From NCBI RefSeq assembly GCF_026240905.1, contig NZ_JAPEVI010000003.1, forward strand, positions 1,922,001 through 1,986,000: DNA of 64,000 bases. Reading direction: 5' to 3'. Shown piece by piece: positions 34,229 to 42,847 of the stretch. Origin of the DNA: Roseibium salinum (GTDB taxonomy: Bacteria; Pseudomonadota; Alphaproteobacteria; Rhizobiales; Stappiaceae). Position 1 is the first letter of the stretch. Every line of letters starts with the position of its first letter. Position numbers and translations under genes: made by a program. The notes beneath the pieces are model-generated. The model had not been told where the DNA came from. It was given only the letters and a program-made list of their open reading frames with translations, and made no database searches.

Positions 34229-35607
34229 TCAGATGGATCCGGAGCGGACCGTATCCTGAGCCAGCACGACCAGATCGAGCGGCTGCTTGAGACCGGTAAC
34301 CTGCGCACCCGGCCGCTCTTCGATCAAGGCGGACCCAAAACCCTGCCGGCAGGCCAGGTCCCAGGTGGTCCTGTCCGTCAGTCCCCTGGAATCTTGCGCC
34401 TTGTTGGCGTCCTCGAGTTTCGCGGCCCGGTTGACCGCATCTCCTATGACGGTGAACTCCAGCCGGTTCCTTGAACCGATCACACCAACCGTCACCGGGC
34501 CGGCGGCCACCGCCGTTCCGATCCGCAACACGCCCGGCCAGCCAGCGGCGACGAACCGCTCCTGGTTCGCCTCGACGCTTTCCAAAAGGCGCAAAGCGGC
34601 CCTGAGCGCATCCGCGGCGAAGGTGCTGGAAGGCTGGACCGCGCCGAAGGTCGCCAGGATGCCGTCGCCCAGGAACTTGTCCACGCGTCCGCCCTCCTGG
34701 CTGATCGCGTCGACGACAATGTTCTGGTATTCGGCCAGGACAGCCAGAACGATTTCCGGCGGCAGCGTGGCTGACGTGGAGGTGAACGAACGGATATCGG
34801 CATAGAGGATCGCCGCTTCGCGCAGACTCCCTCTCCGGCCTGAAGCTCGCTGTCGGCATTCGTGATCGAGGCGGCAACCTCGGGTGCAAAGAACCGGCGC
34901 AGATCCATCGCCGCCGCATGATCGCGCGTTGCCTCGAACAGCATCGACCTGCCGCGGTAAAGCGCGACGGAAAGGATGATGGTCACGGCGAAGATGACCA
35001 TGGTCTTGTCCAGTTCCGCGCCGATCAGGATCGTGTTGCCGGTCAGATATTCCACATAGTTGCGGGTCACCCGCATGTGGTCCATATCCGAGAAAGCCGC
35101 ATAGAACACCAATCCCAGCCAGCCCACGACGGCGACAAGACCGGTTGTCAGGACGAAACGCGGATCGAACCGGAGCGCCCTGAGGCCGATGAAGATGAAG
35201 ACGTACATCAATGTCGGCGTCTTCAGGTAGAACGTCGGGTGCTGGTTGTACTGAATGTGAAAGGAAAAGATCAGCCCGACCAGTAGCGCCATGTCGACGC
35301 CGATCGAGATCAGCAGATACCACCGGGGCAGCTCGAAACGGTAGGACAGAACCAGCCGGAAAACGGTGAACAGGAAATAGCTTGCGAGTGCAATCGGAAC
35401 GAAGTTGAAACCGGCCGATCCTTCCGCCCGCGGCGCGATCGCATAGAGGACGGAGAAAAATAGGACCAGAGCCAGCTGCATCCAGCCGATCAGCCGTTCC
35501 GATGTGGCCTCACGGGCACGGATTTCCGCCCGCACCCGATCCGGCAAACCGGTTTCCGGCGGGCCGCCGCGGAAGAGATAGCGCAAAGTGTCCAGAAATG
35601 AGCTCAT
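34229..35607 (-). CDS. Six-helix membrane class III adenylate/guanylate cyclase (apparent frameshift near 34829)
   Basis: About 459 residues. The N-terminal half has six hydrophobic helices (for example MQLALVLFFSVLYAIAP and TMVIFAVTIILSVALY), like the Rhizobium CyaC-type sensor. The C-terminal cyclase domain has metal aspartates in AAILYADIRSFT and KFLGDGILATFG and the NAAK block VIGDAVNRAAKLED; the usual transition-state Arg is Lys here. The two halves are in different frames: NADSELQAGEG, then SLREAAILYADI. One missing G in the GGG run (plus-strand CCC at 34829-34831) explains it. Whether cAMP or cGMP is made is not certain. A LuxR regulator lies upstream and a cyclic-nucleotide-binding gene 3 kb away. 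Confidence 0.88.
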
Positions 35608-35735
35608 GTGACCCGGATCTTCAACAAGTCCGGAGTTTCCACTCTGGACGGAAAATGCGCAATAAGCTGAACGGGAATGTGACAGCGCGTGAACGGGTTC
35701 GGAACCATCAGCGATCCGCCTCCCACCAGCGTAGG

Positions 35736-36890
35736 TTAAAGCGACAACCCGTGCAGCCGGATTTGCTCGATCTTGCGAACCAGTTCGCTTTGCCGCCGGC
35801 AGCCGGACTTGGCCAGGGCGGCCTTGATCTGATTGCGGACGGTGTGAAGACTGACTTGCCGGCTTGCCGCGATTTCCGCCGGGGTCCTGCCGTCGGCCAG
35901 CATCAGGCTGGTTTCGGCCTCCGCCTGGCTCAATCCGAGGACTTCCTGCAACCTGAGCTGGAGCGTTGCCAGGCTGGCTTCGGGCTTGATCGCCAACAGG
36001 ATCACCGAGATCGACTTCGTCAGAAAGGGCCCGAAGGGCGTTTCGTCCAGATCCCCCAGCCGCATGCCCATGGCCCGGCAGACCCAGGACTGGCCGTGTT
36101 GGTCGGCAAGCCGCCAGCTGTTCAGGACATTCAGGTCTCCCTTCGACTGAACACGCGCGAGTGCGGTAAACCGCCTTTGAGCCTCCTCCGAGTGGAAGTG
36201 GAGGCGGCGGCCCAGCCCGCTGCCCACCAGGGTTCCGTTGGCGAGCAGATGTTGTCCTTCCCTGCATCCATGGTGGATCGTCATGGCAGCATCGACCACG
36301 AATATCGCGGTTCCCGTTCCGAGCATGTGTTGCTCGGCCGCCCATTTTTCGAAGGTGAGGCCGCAGATTGCCCGGTTGATCTCCAGCGACTGACGGATGC
36401 TGGGTGCGAGCCTGGCGCAAAGCTGCAACCATTGACCCTCATGTTTTTCGCGGTCCTTCTCACGCATGTTGCCGCCAACCAGGAACATCCGGTGCTGCTC
36501 GGCAGCGAGCATCGCGCCGCCGCCGGCGCAAATATCGTCATGGGGCAGGAGCAATTCCGAATAGAATTCCGTCTTTCTCAACACATCCGGCGGGCACAGT
36601 TCATGCGCCGCGATGGTGTCGCCGATCGCGCATTTCGCGAAATTGGCGGCATACGGGTTCTTGTCGGCAAAATGGGTTTCGTAGAGGTGCAAAATGTCCG
36701 GGTCGTAGCCGGAGGAACTGGTGAGCGGCGCGGCTTTGGTGAGACCATCATAGCCGATCAGCTGGGTGAATACGCGCGTTCCCAGCGCCTGCCCCATTTC
36801 ATCCAGAAAGTGCTGCCACCGGCCCGGATCCACCGCCGCCGCCACGGCGAGGTTGGACAGTTCGATGTATTTGTCGACAGCGATGACCAC
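35736..36890 (-). CDS. LuxR-type HTH transcriptional regulator
   Basis: About 385 residues. The C-terminal HTH (LSQAEAETSLMLADGRTPAE then VSLHTVRNQIKAALAKSG) is a GerE/LuxR DNA-binding domain. The 300-residue N-terminal part shows no recognised receiver or autoinducer domain; it has PAS-like features (GTAIFVVDAAMTIHHGCREG). The start is uncertain: GTG at 36890 follows CCGGGGGCATC, while a GTG at 36986 would add a Cys-rich, unlikely segment (GCKCGCGCPG). It lies 128 bp upstream of the cyclase on the same strand and may control it. Confidence 0.82.
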   Translation of the reverse strand: MVIAVDKYIELSNLAVAAAVDPGRWQHFLDEMGQALGTRVFTQLIGYDGLTKAAPLTSSSGYDPDILHLYETHFADKNPYAANFAKCAIGDTIAAHELCPPDVLRKTEFYSELLLPHDDICAGGGAMLAAEQHRMFLVGGNMREKDREKHEGQWLQLCARLAPSIRQSLEINRAICGLTFEKWAAEQHMLGTGTAIFVVDAAMTIHHGCREGQHLLANGTLVGSGLGRRLHFHSEEAQRRFTALARVQSKGDLNVLNSWRLADQHGQSWVCRAMGMRLGDLDETPFGPFLTKSISVILLAIKPEASLATLQLRLQEVLGLSQAEAETSLMLADGRTPAEIAASRQVSLHTVRNQIKAALAKSGCRRQSELVRKIEQIRLHGLSL

Positions 36891-37035
36891 GATGCCCCCG
36901 GCAGTCCTCTGCTCAAAACCCGGGCAGCCGCAACCACATTTGCAACCATAACTTTTATTGCCGCATAGCCCAAATGGACCATGCACTTAACGTATACACG
37001 CTGTAAACAACTAATGATCGTATCGCGCGGTCAAT

Positions 37036-37171
37036 CGCAACGGACTCTTCGGGTTGCGGATGGCTGTTTTTCGGTTGCAATCATGGGATTCCCGCATTCC
37101 TGCAACCGGCGGGCGATTGATTTTTTAATCTATAGTATTTTTTCAGGCGGCCGTTTGGGCCGCCTTTTTTT
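37036..37171 (+). ncRNA. Candidate structured small RNA ending in an intrinsic terminator
   Basis: The plus strand of this gene-free 445-base gap (36891-37335) folds into a series of hairpins: CGCAAC/GTTGCG (37036-37041, 37053-37058), CGGTTGCA/TGCAACCG (37072-37079, 37101-37108, with inner GGG/CCC), then the terminator at 37145. Two T tracts (TTTTTT near 37121, TTTTTTT at 37165) follow hairpins. No plus-strand gene precedes the terminator, so it must end a non-coding or very short transcript. A promoter could lie near 36985-37015. Identity unknown. Confidence 0.45.
37145..37171 (+). terminator. Orphan rho-independent terminator
   Basis: AGGCGGCC (37145-37152) pairs with GGCCGCCT (37158-37165) around a 5-nt loop and runs into TTTTTTT (37165-37171). 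On the minus strand the hairpin is followed by GAAAAAATAC, so it works only for plus-strand transcription, where no coding gene lies upstream. Confidence 0.85.
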
Positions 37172-37335
37172 CCGGGTCCTGCGTTCGGCCCGGGCCGCAC
37201 AAGGGCCGCCCGACCCATTGCAACCGACCAGCCGCAGGACGTGCGATCAGATCCGCTCGAAGGTCCGCTCATCCGGGGTGCACAGGCATAGTTCGACTGC
37301 GTCGGCCGATCCGAAGGATACCAGGGCGTACAAGA

Positions 37336-38160
37336 CTACAGCCGCAGGATCATGCCTTCGCTGGCCACCAGCGTTCCTGCATAGGCATTGCTGGCGGCAA
37401 GCCCGATCTCATCGAGTTCGTCATCGGTACGGCGCGGGTCGTGGTGGAACAGGACCGGCGTCTTCACATGACCTTCCCTGGCTAGCTGCACCGCCTTCTG
37501 CCACGTGGAATGTCCCCAGCCCCTGAACGTTTCGTATTCGTCATCGGTGAACATGGCGTCATAAATCATGATATCCGCGCCTTCCACGAATTTCGGCAGG
37601 GCAGCATCGACTTCCGGATCGCCATGTTCGTGATCGGTGATGATGCAGATCGATTTGCCGTGATATTCGAAGCGATAGCCGCAGGCGCCGCCGGGATGAT
37701 TGAGACGGATCGTACGTATGACGAGATCGTCGGTGCGCGGGATCTGCTCGCCCGCGGTGAAGGATTTGAATTCCACGCCTTTCAGCGTCTTGGCGGCGAC
37801 CGGGAAAATCGGCGGCGACATGACCCGGCTGACAATGTCGACCAGACTGGTTTCGTCCTGAAAATGCCCGGCCCAGGCCGTCACCGCGAACCTGGGATCG
37901 TAGGCCGGTTTGAAAAACGGCAGCCCGCATATGTGGTCGAGATGAGTGTGCGTGAACAGCAGGTCGAAGGCGCGCGCCCCGCGCCTGCAGAGCTCCATGC
38001 CGAGATTTCGAGCGCCGGATCCGCAATCGACGAGCAACAGGGCGTTTCCAGCGCGGATTTCGAAACACGAGGTTTCGCCTCCGTATCGAAGTGTGTTCGA
38101 CCCGGGTGTCGGGGTGGATCCCCGCGCGCCCCAGCAACGAAGCGAAAATTCCTCTGTCAC
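37336..38160 (-). CDS. Metallo-beta-lactamase-fold hydrolase (PhnP/RNase Z-like branch)
   Basis: A 274-residue protein. The metal motif HTHLDH (H71, H73, D75, H76) and later NHPGGACGYRFEY, ITDHEHGDPEVD and FHHDPRRTDDELD place it with the PhnP/RNase-Z-like phosphodiesterase branch of the MBL fold. It starts at a GTG (38160) behind GTTAGGGAGC; ECFWGCRGS-like N-termini (LRCWGARGSTPTPG) are typical. The stop of the cyclic-nucleotide-binding gene is 10 bp upstream, so they are one operon. A role in hydrolysing a cyclic nucleotide or other phosphodiester is possible but inferred only from fold and neighbours. Confidence 0.85.
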   Translation of the reverse strand: MTEEFSLRCWGARGSTPTPGSNTLRYGGETSCFEIRAGNALLLVDCGSGARNLGMELCRRGARAFDLLFTHTHLDHICGLPFFKPAYDPRFAVTAWAGHFQDETSLVDIVSRVMSPPIFPVAAKTLKGVEFKSFTAGEQIPRTDDLVIRTIRLNHPGGACGYRFEYHGKSICIITDHEHGDPEVDAALPKFVEGADIMIYDAMFTDDEYETFRGWGHSTWQKAVQLAREGHVKTPVLFHHDPRRTDDELDEIGLAASNAYAGTLVASEGMILRL

Positions 38161-38170
38161 GTATAGCTCC

Positions 38171-38629
38171 CTAACCGCCTGCAACTCCCCGGCGCGCGTC
38201 CGCCAGATCTCGGGTTGTCCGCTCGAGCCGCAGGGCCAACGTCCGCATGACCTCCAACGAAATATCCGGAAATTCTTTCAATAGTTTCAAAAAGTCGTCC
38301 TTCGAAACTGTGAGAACATCCATGTCCGTTGCGGCCACCAGTGTGGCGGTTCGCGGCACATCGCACAAAATGGCTATTTCGCCGACGATGGAGTTTTCGG
38401 AAACCTGGGCGACCTTTTTCTCGCCTTCCGGCGTATTCACCAGAACATCCGCTGCGCCGGAAAGGATGATGAACGCGCAGTCGCCCTCCTCGCCCTGCGA
38501 GCAGAGCCGCTCGCCGGCGGGGTATTCCGTCCGGTCGCTGATAAAGGCCAGGAGACGCAGTTTGGTCTCGTCGATACCATGGAACAGCGGCACCTTGCGC
38601 AGTGCTTCGACTTCCGTTTCCAGTGTCAT
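38171..38629 (-). CDS. Cyclic-nucleotide-binding domain protein
   Basis: A 152-residue single-domain CNB protein. The phosphate-binding cassette VGEIAILCDVPRTATLVA (residues 82-99) has the Glu84 and Arg93 that bind the cyclic phosphate and ribose. No HTH follows; the C-terminal helices end ARRGVAGG, so it is not a Crp-type regulator but probably a sensor subunit acting by protein contact. It lies between the ABC gene (103 bp upstream) and the MBL gene (10 bp downstream) in one operon, and a nucleotide cyclase gene is nearby. Confidence 0.92.
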   Translation of the reverse strand: MTLETEVEALRKVPLFHGIDETKLRLLAFISDRTEYPAGERLCSQGEEGDCAFIILSGAADVLVNTPEGEKKVAQVSENSIVGEIAILCDVPRTATLVAATDMDVLTVSKDDFLKLLKEFPDISLEVMRTLALRLERTTRDLADARRGVAGG

Positions 38630-38731
38630 TTTCTTCTCCCGGACACGCTGCCCATCTTCCGGCCTATTTTCTTGCGACCACAGGATGGTGACCTGCAGTC
38701 CGACTGCATTCGAGTATTCACCGCCATATCC

Positions 38732-41314
38732 CTACTCTTTATCTGAAATTCGTCCCTGGTCCAGAACGAAAGACTGATCGAATTCAGCCGCAATTTCCGT
38801 GTTGGACGTACCGAACAGGAAAGTCTTGCCTTCGAGTATTCTCTGCAGACTGCGGCGCAGGTCTTTGTCGTCTTCAGTCATACCTGTGGCAATATCATCC
38901 AATATGGTGATTTTTGCGTTCTTCAGTAGACCTCGCACCAGCGCGATGCGCCGGCGCTGCCCTGCCGACAGACGGGATCCGGACACACCGACGTGATATC
39001 CGAAGCCGGCAAAGATGATCGGCCGGCGCAATCCGGTCTCCTCCACGATGGTGCGGATGACGTCATCGATGCGCCTGCGGGCGTCCCGGCGGTCAACGCG
39101 CGCGCGGCCAAAGAGGAGATTGTCTTCGATGGTCAGCGGCGGCAGGTAGATATCCGGATCGAAGGCGACAAATCCGGGGTTGTTTTCGACGACTTGCGAC
39201 AAAAACTGCTTGCGGGCGGAGATTATCTCGTCGCGAAGCTCGTCGGTCATCACGCCGAGACGATGGCGCGCCGGAACCAGTTTGAAGGCCAGTCCCCTGA
39301 GCCTGGTCCTGTCCGCGACGGTCAGGCCGGGCCGCGGTTGATCGGATTTGGCGATACGAACGATCCGTTCGAAGTCCGGAATTTCTTCCTGGGTGATGAA
39401 GGAATACGCGCCGAGAAGCCCACTGTCGCCGGAGACGTTGGCGAACAGCTCGAGCATTGTTTCGGCGATCTTCAGGCCGATCTGCTGCAACTTGTCGTCA
39501 AAGCCCGTTTTGGCGAGAAAGGCTTTCACCTCCTCCAGTTCCGGCACCTGGTCCATCGTGATATCGGGATCGGAGGGAACGGCGAAGAACAGATTTTCCG
39601 CGAGGCTTGCGCTGGCGTTGAACCGGTCCGGATGCCACAGCTCGACCAGGCCGCCGAGCTCCGGTTCGTTCGCGATCCGGATTGCGAGGTTCTTCCGTAC
39701 GTTCAGGATCTTCTCGGCAAACGTGTCGTTCATTGAGGGATCGAATCGCGATTGGAGCCCAAGTCGGTAGATATCCTTGTCCAGCGACACCGCCTCCAGC
39801 AGTTCCAGTGCCTTTTCATCAAGCTCGTCCGCACGCTCAACGCCCGCAGCTTCCAGATCGTTCCAGTCGGCCTCGAGGTCATAGAGCGGATTGCGCGTCT
39901 CCTTGGCTTCATTGAGCCTTTTCTTGTATTCCTTGAGGTCCTCGCCCTCGCGCTGAGGCGCAACCAGCGGCCTGTGGCGCAGTCCGTAGTAGAGGTTGTC
40001 GCGAATGGTGCCGGTCCACACGTGAACCGCGCCGCCCACATAGGCGATCTCGCGGCCGAGCGTGGAATCGGTCAGCTTGGCCAAGTCGTGATTGCCGATG
40101 CAGATCTTGCCCGACGAAGCCGAGACCAGCCCCGCGGCAAGTTGCAGCACCTCCGAACGGCCCGAGCCATCGGGCCCGGCAATCGCACAGGCGCTGCCTG
40201 CGGGAACGGTCATCGATACGTCCATGACTTCCTGACCGGCGGCGCCGCCGGAAAAGCTGACATTCTCGAACTTCAGATCGCCGCTGAGTTCGACCGTCTC
40301 GTCCGCGGTCAGACGCTCCGTATCGTAGATATCAGGCGGGTCGAAATTCTCCACGACCGTCTGGTACTTGACGCTGACATCTGCGGTCATCTGGTAGAAG
40401 GACAGCAATTCCTTCCACGGTCCCGCCAGATCCTTGTAAGCCGCGACCACCGCCAGCAGCGCGCCGATGCTCAAATTGCCTTCGATCACGAGATAGCCGC
40501 CGATCAGATAGAAGAAGAACGGCGTCAGCTGATTCATGAAGTTGTTCAGGAACTTGATGAGAAACTTTCTGTTGAAGATCTCATAGCGGATCCTGAAGTT
40601 CTGGTAGAGACGGTCGGAAAGGTCGGCGGAATGCCAGGCGGCCGTGTCATTGGCGTGGATCTCGGCAACGCCGGCAATGCTCTCGCCCACCTTGTCCGCG
40701 ACCACGCGGATGTTCCTCACCCGCTTGCGGGACAGAATGACCACCTTCTTCTGCAGCAGCGGAATGACATAGCCCTGGATCGGATAGGAACTGATTGCCG
40801 CGAGCCCCAGCAACGGGTCCTGCATGAAGATGAAGCCGATCTGGACCACGAGCATGCCGCCCTGATAGGCCGGCAGGGCAAAGGCCTCGCCGATATAGCC
40901 GCCTACATCCTCGACTTCCGACGTGATCATCGGGATGATCTCGCCGGAGCTGACTTTCCGGAAATGCGGCAACCGGAAGCGCAGGACGCGCTGGAACAGC
41001 TCAAAACGCAGGCGCCGCAGCATCCGTTCGCCGAGGCGCCCCTTGTAGATGTTCAGGAAAAATTTCAGCCCGTTGGAAACCACCACCAGGCCAAGAAAGG
41101 TGAAGCAAAGCAGAACCAGGTAAGGAATCTGGTCGAACTCAAAGCCCATTATGGTGCGGGGAAAATCATCGCCCTGGACCGCATCGTTGACGATCAGCTT
41201 GGGCAGTTCGAGCAGGACGTAGACCACCGGATAGCTGAGGACGGTAACCAGGAGAATGAAGATCTGCTGCCGTGCGCTGTACTTCCAAATAAAACTAAAT
41301 AGGCTTTTTTCCAT
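38732..41314 (-). CDS. ABC exporter-like protein with degenerate, expanded nucleotide-binding domain
   Basis: About 860 residues. Residues 1-330 are an ABC type-1 exporter transmembrane region (six helices; GEIIPMITSEVEDVGGYIGE and WHSADLSDRLYQNFRIRYEI are typical coupling segments). The nucleotide-binding part is odd. Walker A is GPDGSGRSE (about 380; Lys to Arg), the signature LSAGQRRR is only at about 781, Walker B is ITILDD (Glu to Asp), and the H-loop reads GTSNTE (no His). About 395 residues separate Walker A from the signature, against about 100 normally. Within them a motif recurs three times: GTIRDNLYYG, ASLAENLFFA, LTIEDNLLFG (about 431, 565, 725). Probably weakly hydrolysing or regulatory. 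ATG at 41314 is chosen over an upstream TTG. Operon with CNB and MBL genes; divergent from the glycosyltransferase operon. Confidence 0.85.
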   Translation of the reverse strand: MEKSLFSFIWKYSARQQIFILLVTVLSYPVVYVLLELPKLIVNDAVQGDDFPRTIMGFEFDQIPYLVLLCFTFLGLVVVSNGLKFFLNIYKGRLGERMLRRLRFELFQRVLRFRLPHFRKVSSGEIIPMITSEVEDVGGYIGEAFALPAYQGGMLVVQIGFIFMQDPLLGLAAISSYPIQGYVIPLLQKKVVILSRKRVRNIRVVADKVGESIAGVAEIHANDTAAWHSADLSDRLYQNFRIRYEIFNRKFLIKFLNNFMNQLTPFFFYLIGGYLVIEGNLSIGALLAVVAAYKDLAGPWKELLSFYQMTADVSVKYQTVVENFDPPDIYDTERLTADETVELSGDLKFENVSFSGGAAGQEVMDVSMTVPAGSACAIAGPDGSGRSEVLQLAAGLVSASSGKICIGNHDLAKLTDSTLGREIAYVGGAVHVWTGTIRDNLYYGLRHRPLVAPQREGEDLKEYKKRLNEAKETRNPLYDLEADWNDLEAAGVERADELDEKALELLEAVSLDKDIYRLGLQSRFDPSMNDTFAEKILNVRKNLAIRIANEPELGGLVELWHPDRFNASASLAENLFFAVPSDPDITMDQVPELEEVKAFLAKTGFDDKLQQIGLKIAETMLELFANVSGDSGLLGAYSFITQEEIPDFERIVRIAKSDQPRPGLTVADRTRLRGLAFKLVPARHRLGVMTDELRDEIISARKQFLSQVVENNPGFVAFDPDIYLPPLTIEDNLLFGRARVDRRDARRRIDDVIRTIVEETGLRRPIIFAGFGYHVGVSGSRLSAGQRRRIALVRGLLKNAKITILDDIATGMTEDDKDLRRSLQRILEGKTFLFGTSNTEIAAEFDQSFVLDQGRISDKE

Positions 41315-41580
41315 TAGTTCATCCAAATAGACATGGATCAAACATGTGCAAGCAGATCATATTTGGTATATTAGCGCTCCGGAACGAACCGCCAGACAGA
41401 GTGAAACGGTTCAATCTAAACTCATTTCGCTCTAGGATTAGCATTTGCGACAGCGATTTTGAAAGGGTCATCCGACCGTTCCTCGTCAAAAGTTTCACGT
41501 CATGCCACAACCGGGCGTGACAAAGGCCGGCCAACTGAGACATAAGTGCCTCGCGCCAGCTTCAGCAATCCAGGGGCAGT

Positions 41581-42798
41581 ATGAGTTCCAGAACACCGAA
41601 GATCCTGATCTACAGCCACGATTCCTTCGGGCTTGGCCATCTCAGACGCTGCCGCGCGATCGCTCAGTCGCTGGTTGGCGACTTCGATACGCTGTCCGTT
41701 CTGATCCTGTCCGGATCACCGATCATCGGCAGTTTCGAGTTCCGCACCCGCGTCGATTTCGTGCGCATTCCAGGGGTGATCAAGTTGCGCAACGGCGAAT
41801 ACACGCCGCTTTCGCTGCATATCAACATCGACCAGACCCTGGCGATTCGCTCCTCGATCATCGAACACACGGCGAAGGTCTTCGACCCGGATATCTTCCT
41901 CGTCGACAAGGAACCGCTCGGATTGCGCGGCGAAGTGCTCAGGACGCTGGAAGCGCTCAAGGACACCGGCACCCGGCTGGTTCTCGGTCTGCGCGACGTG
42001 ATGGACGATCCGGTCGTCCTGAGGGACGAATGGGAGCGCAAGCATGTCTATCCGGCGCTCAAGGACCTCTATGACGAGATCTGGGTCTACGGACCTGAGG
42101 ACATCTGCAATCCCCTCGAAGGGATCGACCTGCCGGAGGGCGTGAGCGAGAAGCTGCGCTATACTGGATATCTTCGTCGCGACATGCCGGAATCGGTCAT
42201 GGACAAGCCGGCTCCCTCACCCTTCGGCGAAGAACCCTACGTGCTGGTCACGCCCGGCGGCGGCGGGGACGGCGTCGAGATGGTCGACTGGGTGATGCGC
42301 GCCTACGAGACCCGCCAAAGACCGCTGTTTCCCGCGCTGATCGTCCTGGGTCCGTTCATGCCGGCTGCCGCTGCCGCCGAGTTCACGGAGCGCGCCGAGC
42401 ATCTGCGCGATGTGGAGATCATCCGTTTCACGCCGCAGATCGAACCTTATCTTGCCAGCGCCACCGCCATTATCGGCATGGGAGGCTACAACACGTTCTG
42501 CGAGATCCTGTCCTTCGACAAACCCACCCTCATGGTGCCGCGCATCATTCCGCGCCGGGAACAGGCGATCCGTGCGGAAAGGGCCGAGAAAAGCGGCCTT
42601 TTGAAAGTGCTGCCGATCGACCGCTATCCCGATCCGGACCTGATGGCGACCGCCCTTTCGGAACTTCCGGACATGGCTGCGCCGTCTTGCGCCGGTGTCG
42701 ACAATCTTCTCGGGGGGCTTGAAGTCATCAGCACGCGCGTGGAAGAGATCTTCCAGGAACAGATGTCCGATGTGGGACGCAAGCTGGTCAATTTCTGA
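41581..42798 (+). CDS. MurG-like predicted glycosyltransferase (COG4671 type), first gene of GT operon
   Basis: A 405-residue GT-B enzyme. The N-terminal motif KILIYSHDSFGLGHLRRC and the donor-site block IIGMGGYNTFCEILSFDKPT with VTPGGGGDG match MurG/UGT-like (GT28) folds of the COG4671 group. No membrane helices, so it acts at the cytosolic face. AGGGGC lies 4 bp before the ATG. It opens a five-gene operon and is divergent from the ABC gene with a 266-bp shared upstream region. Donor and acceptor unknown. Confidence 0.88.
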   Translation: MSSRTPKILIYSHDSFGLGHLRRCRAIAQSLVGDFDTLSVLILSGSPIIGSFEFRTRVDFVRIPGVIKLRNGEYTPLSLHINIDQTLAIRSSIIEHTAKVFDPDIFLVDKEPLGLRGEVLRTLEALKDTGTRLVLGLRDVMDDPVVLRDEWERKHVYPALKDLYDEIWVYGPEDICNPLEGIDLPEGVSEKLRYTGYLRRDMPESVMDKPAPSPFGEEPYVLVTPGGGGDGVEMVDWVMRAYETRQRPLFPALIVLGPFMPAAAAAEFTERAEHLRDVEIIRFTPQIEPYLASATAIIGMGGYNTFCEILSFDKPTLMVPRIIPRREQAIRAERAEKSGLLKVLPIDRYPDPDLMATALSELPDMAAPSCAGVDNLLGGLEVISTRVEEIFQEQMSDVGRKLVNF

Positions 42799-42847
42799 AC
42801 CCGACCGGCCGCGCCATCTGCGCCCTTAATCTTCCCGGAGCCAACCG

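Noticed and set aside
34492..36432. A long minus-strand frame joining the cyclase N-terminal half to sequence upstream
   Set aside because: The upstream 275 residues lie antisense to nothing but overlap the LuxR gene in another frame and have no family pattern; the true cyclase start is MSSFLDTLRYLF at 35607.
36981..37526. A plus-strand 181-residue open frame
   Set aside because: It reads through a strong plus-strand terminator at 37145-37171 and into the MBL gene on the other strand; no motif.
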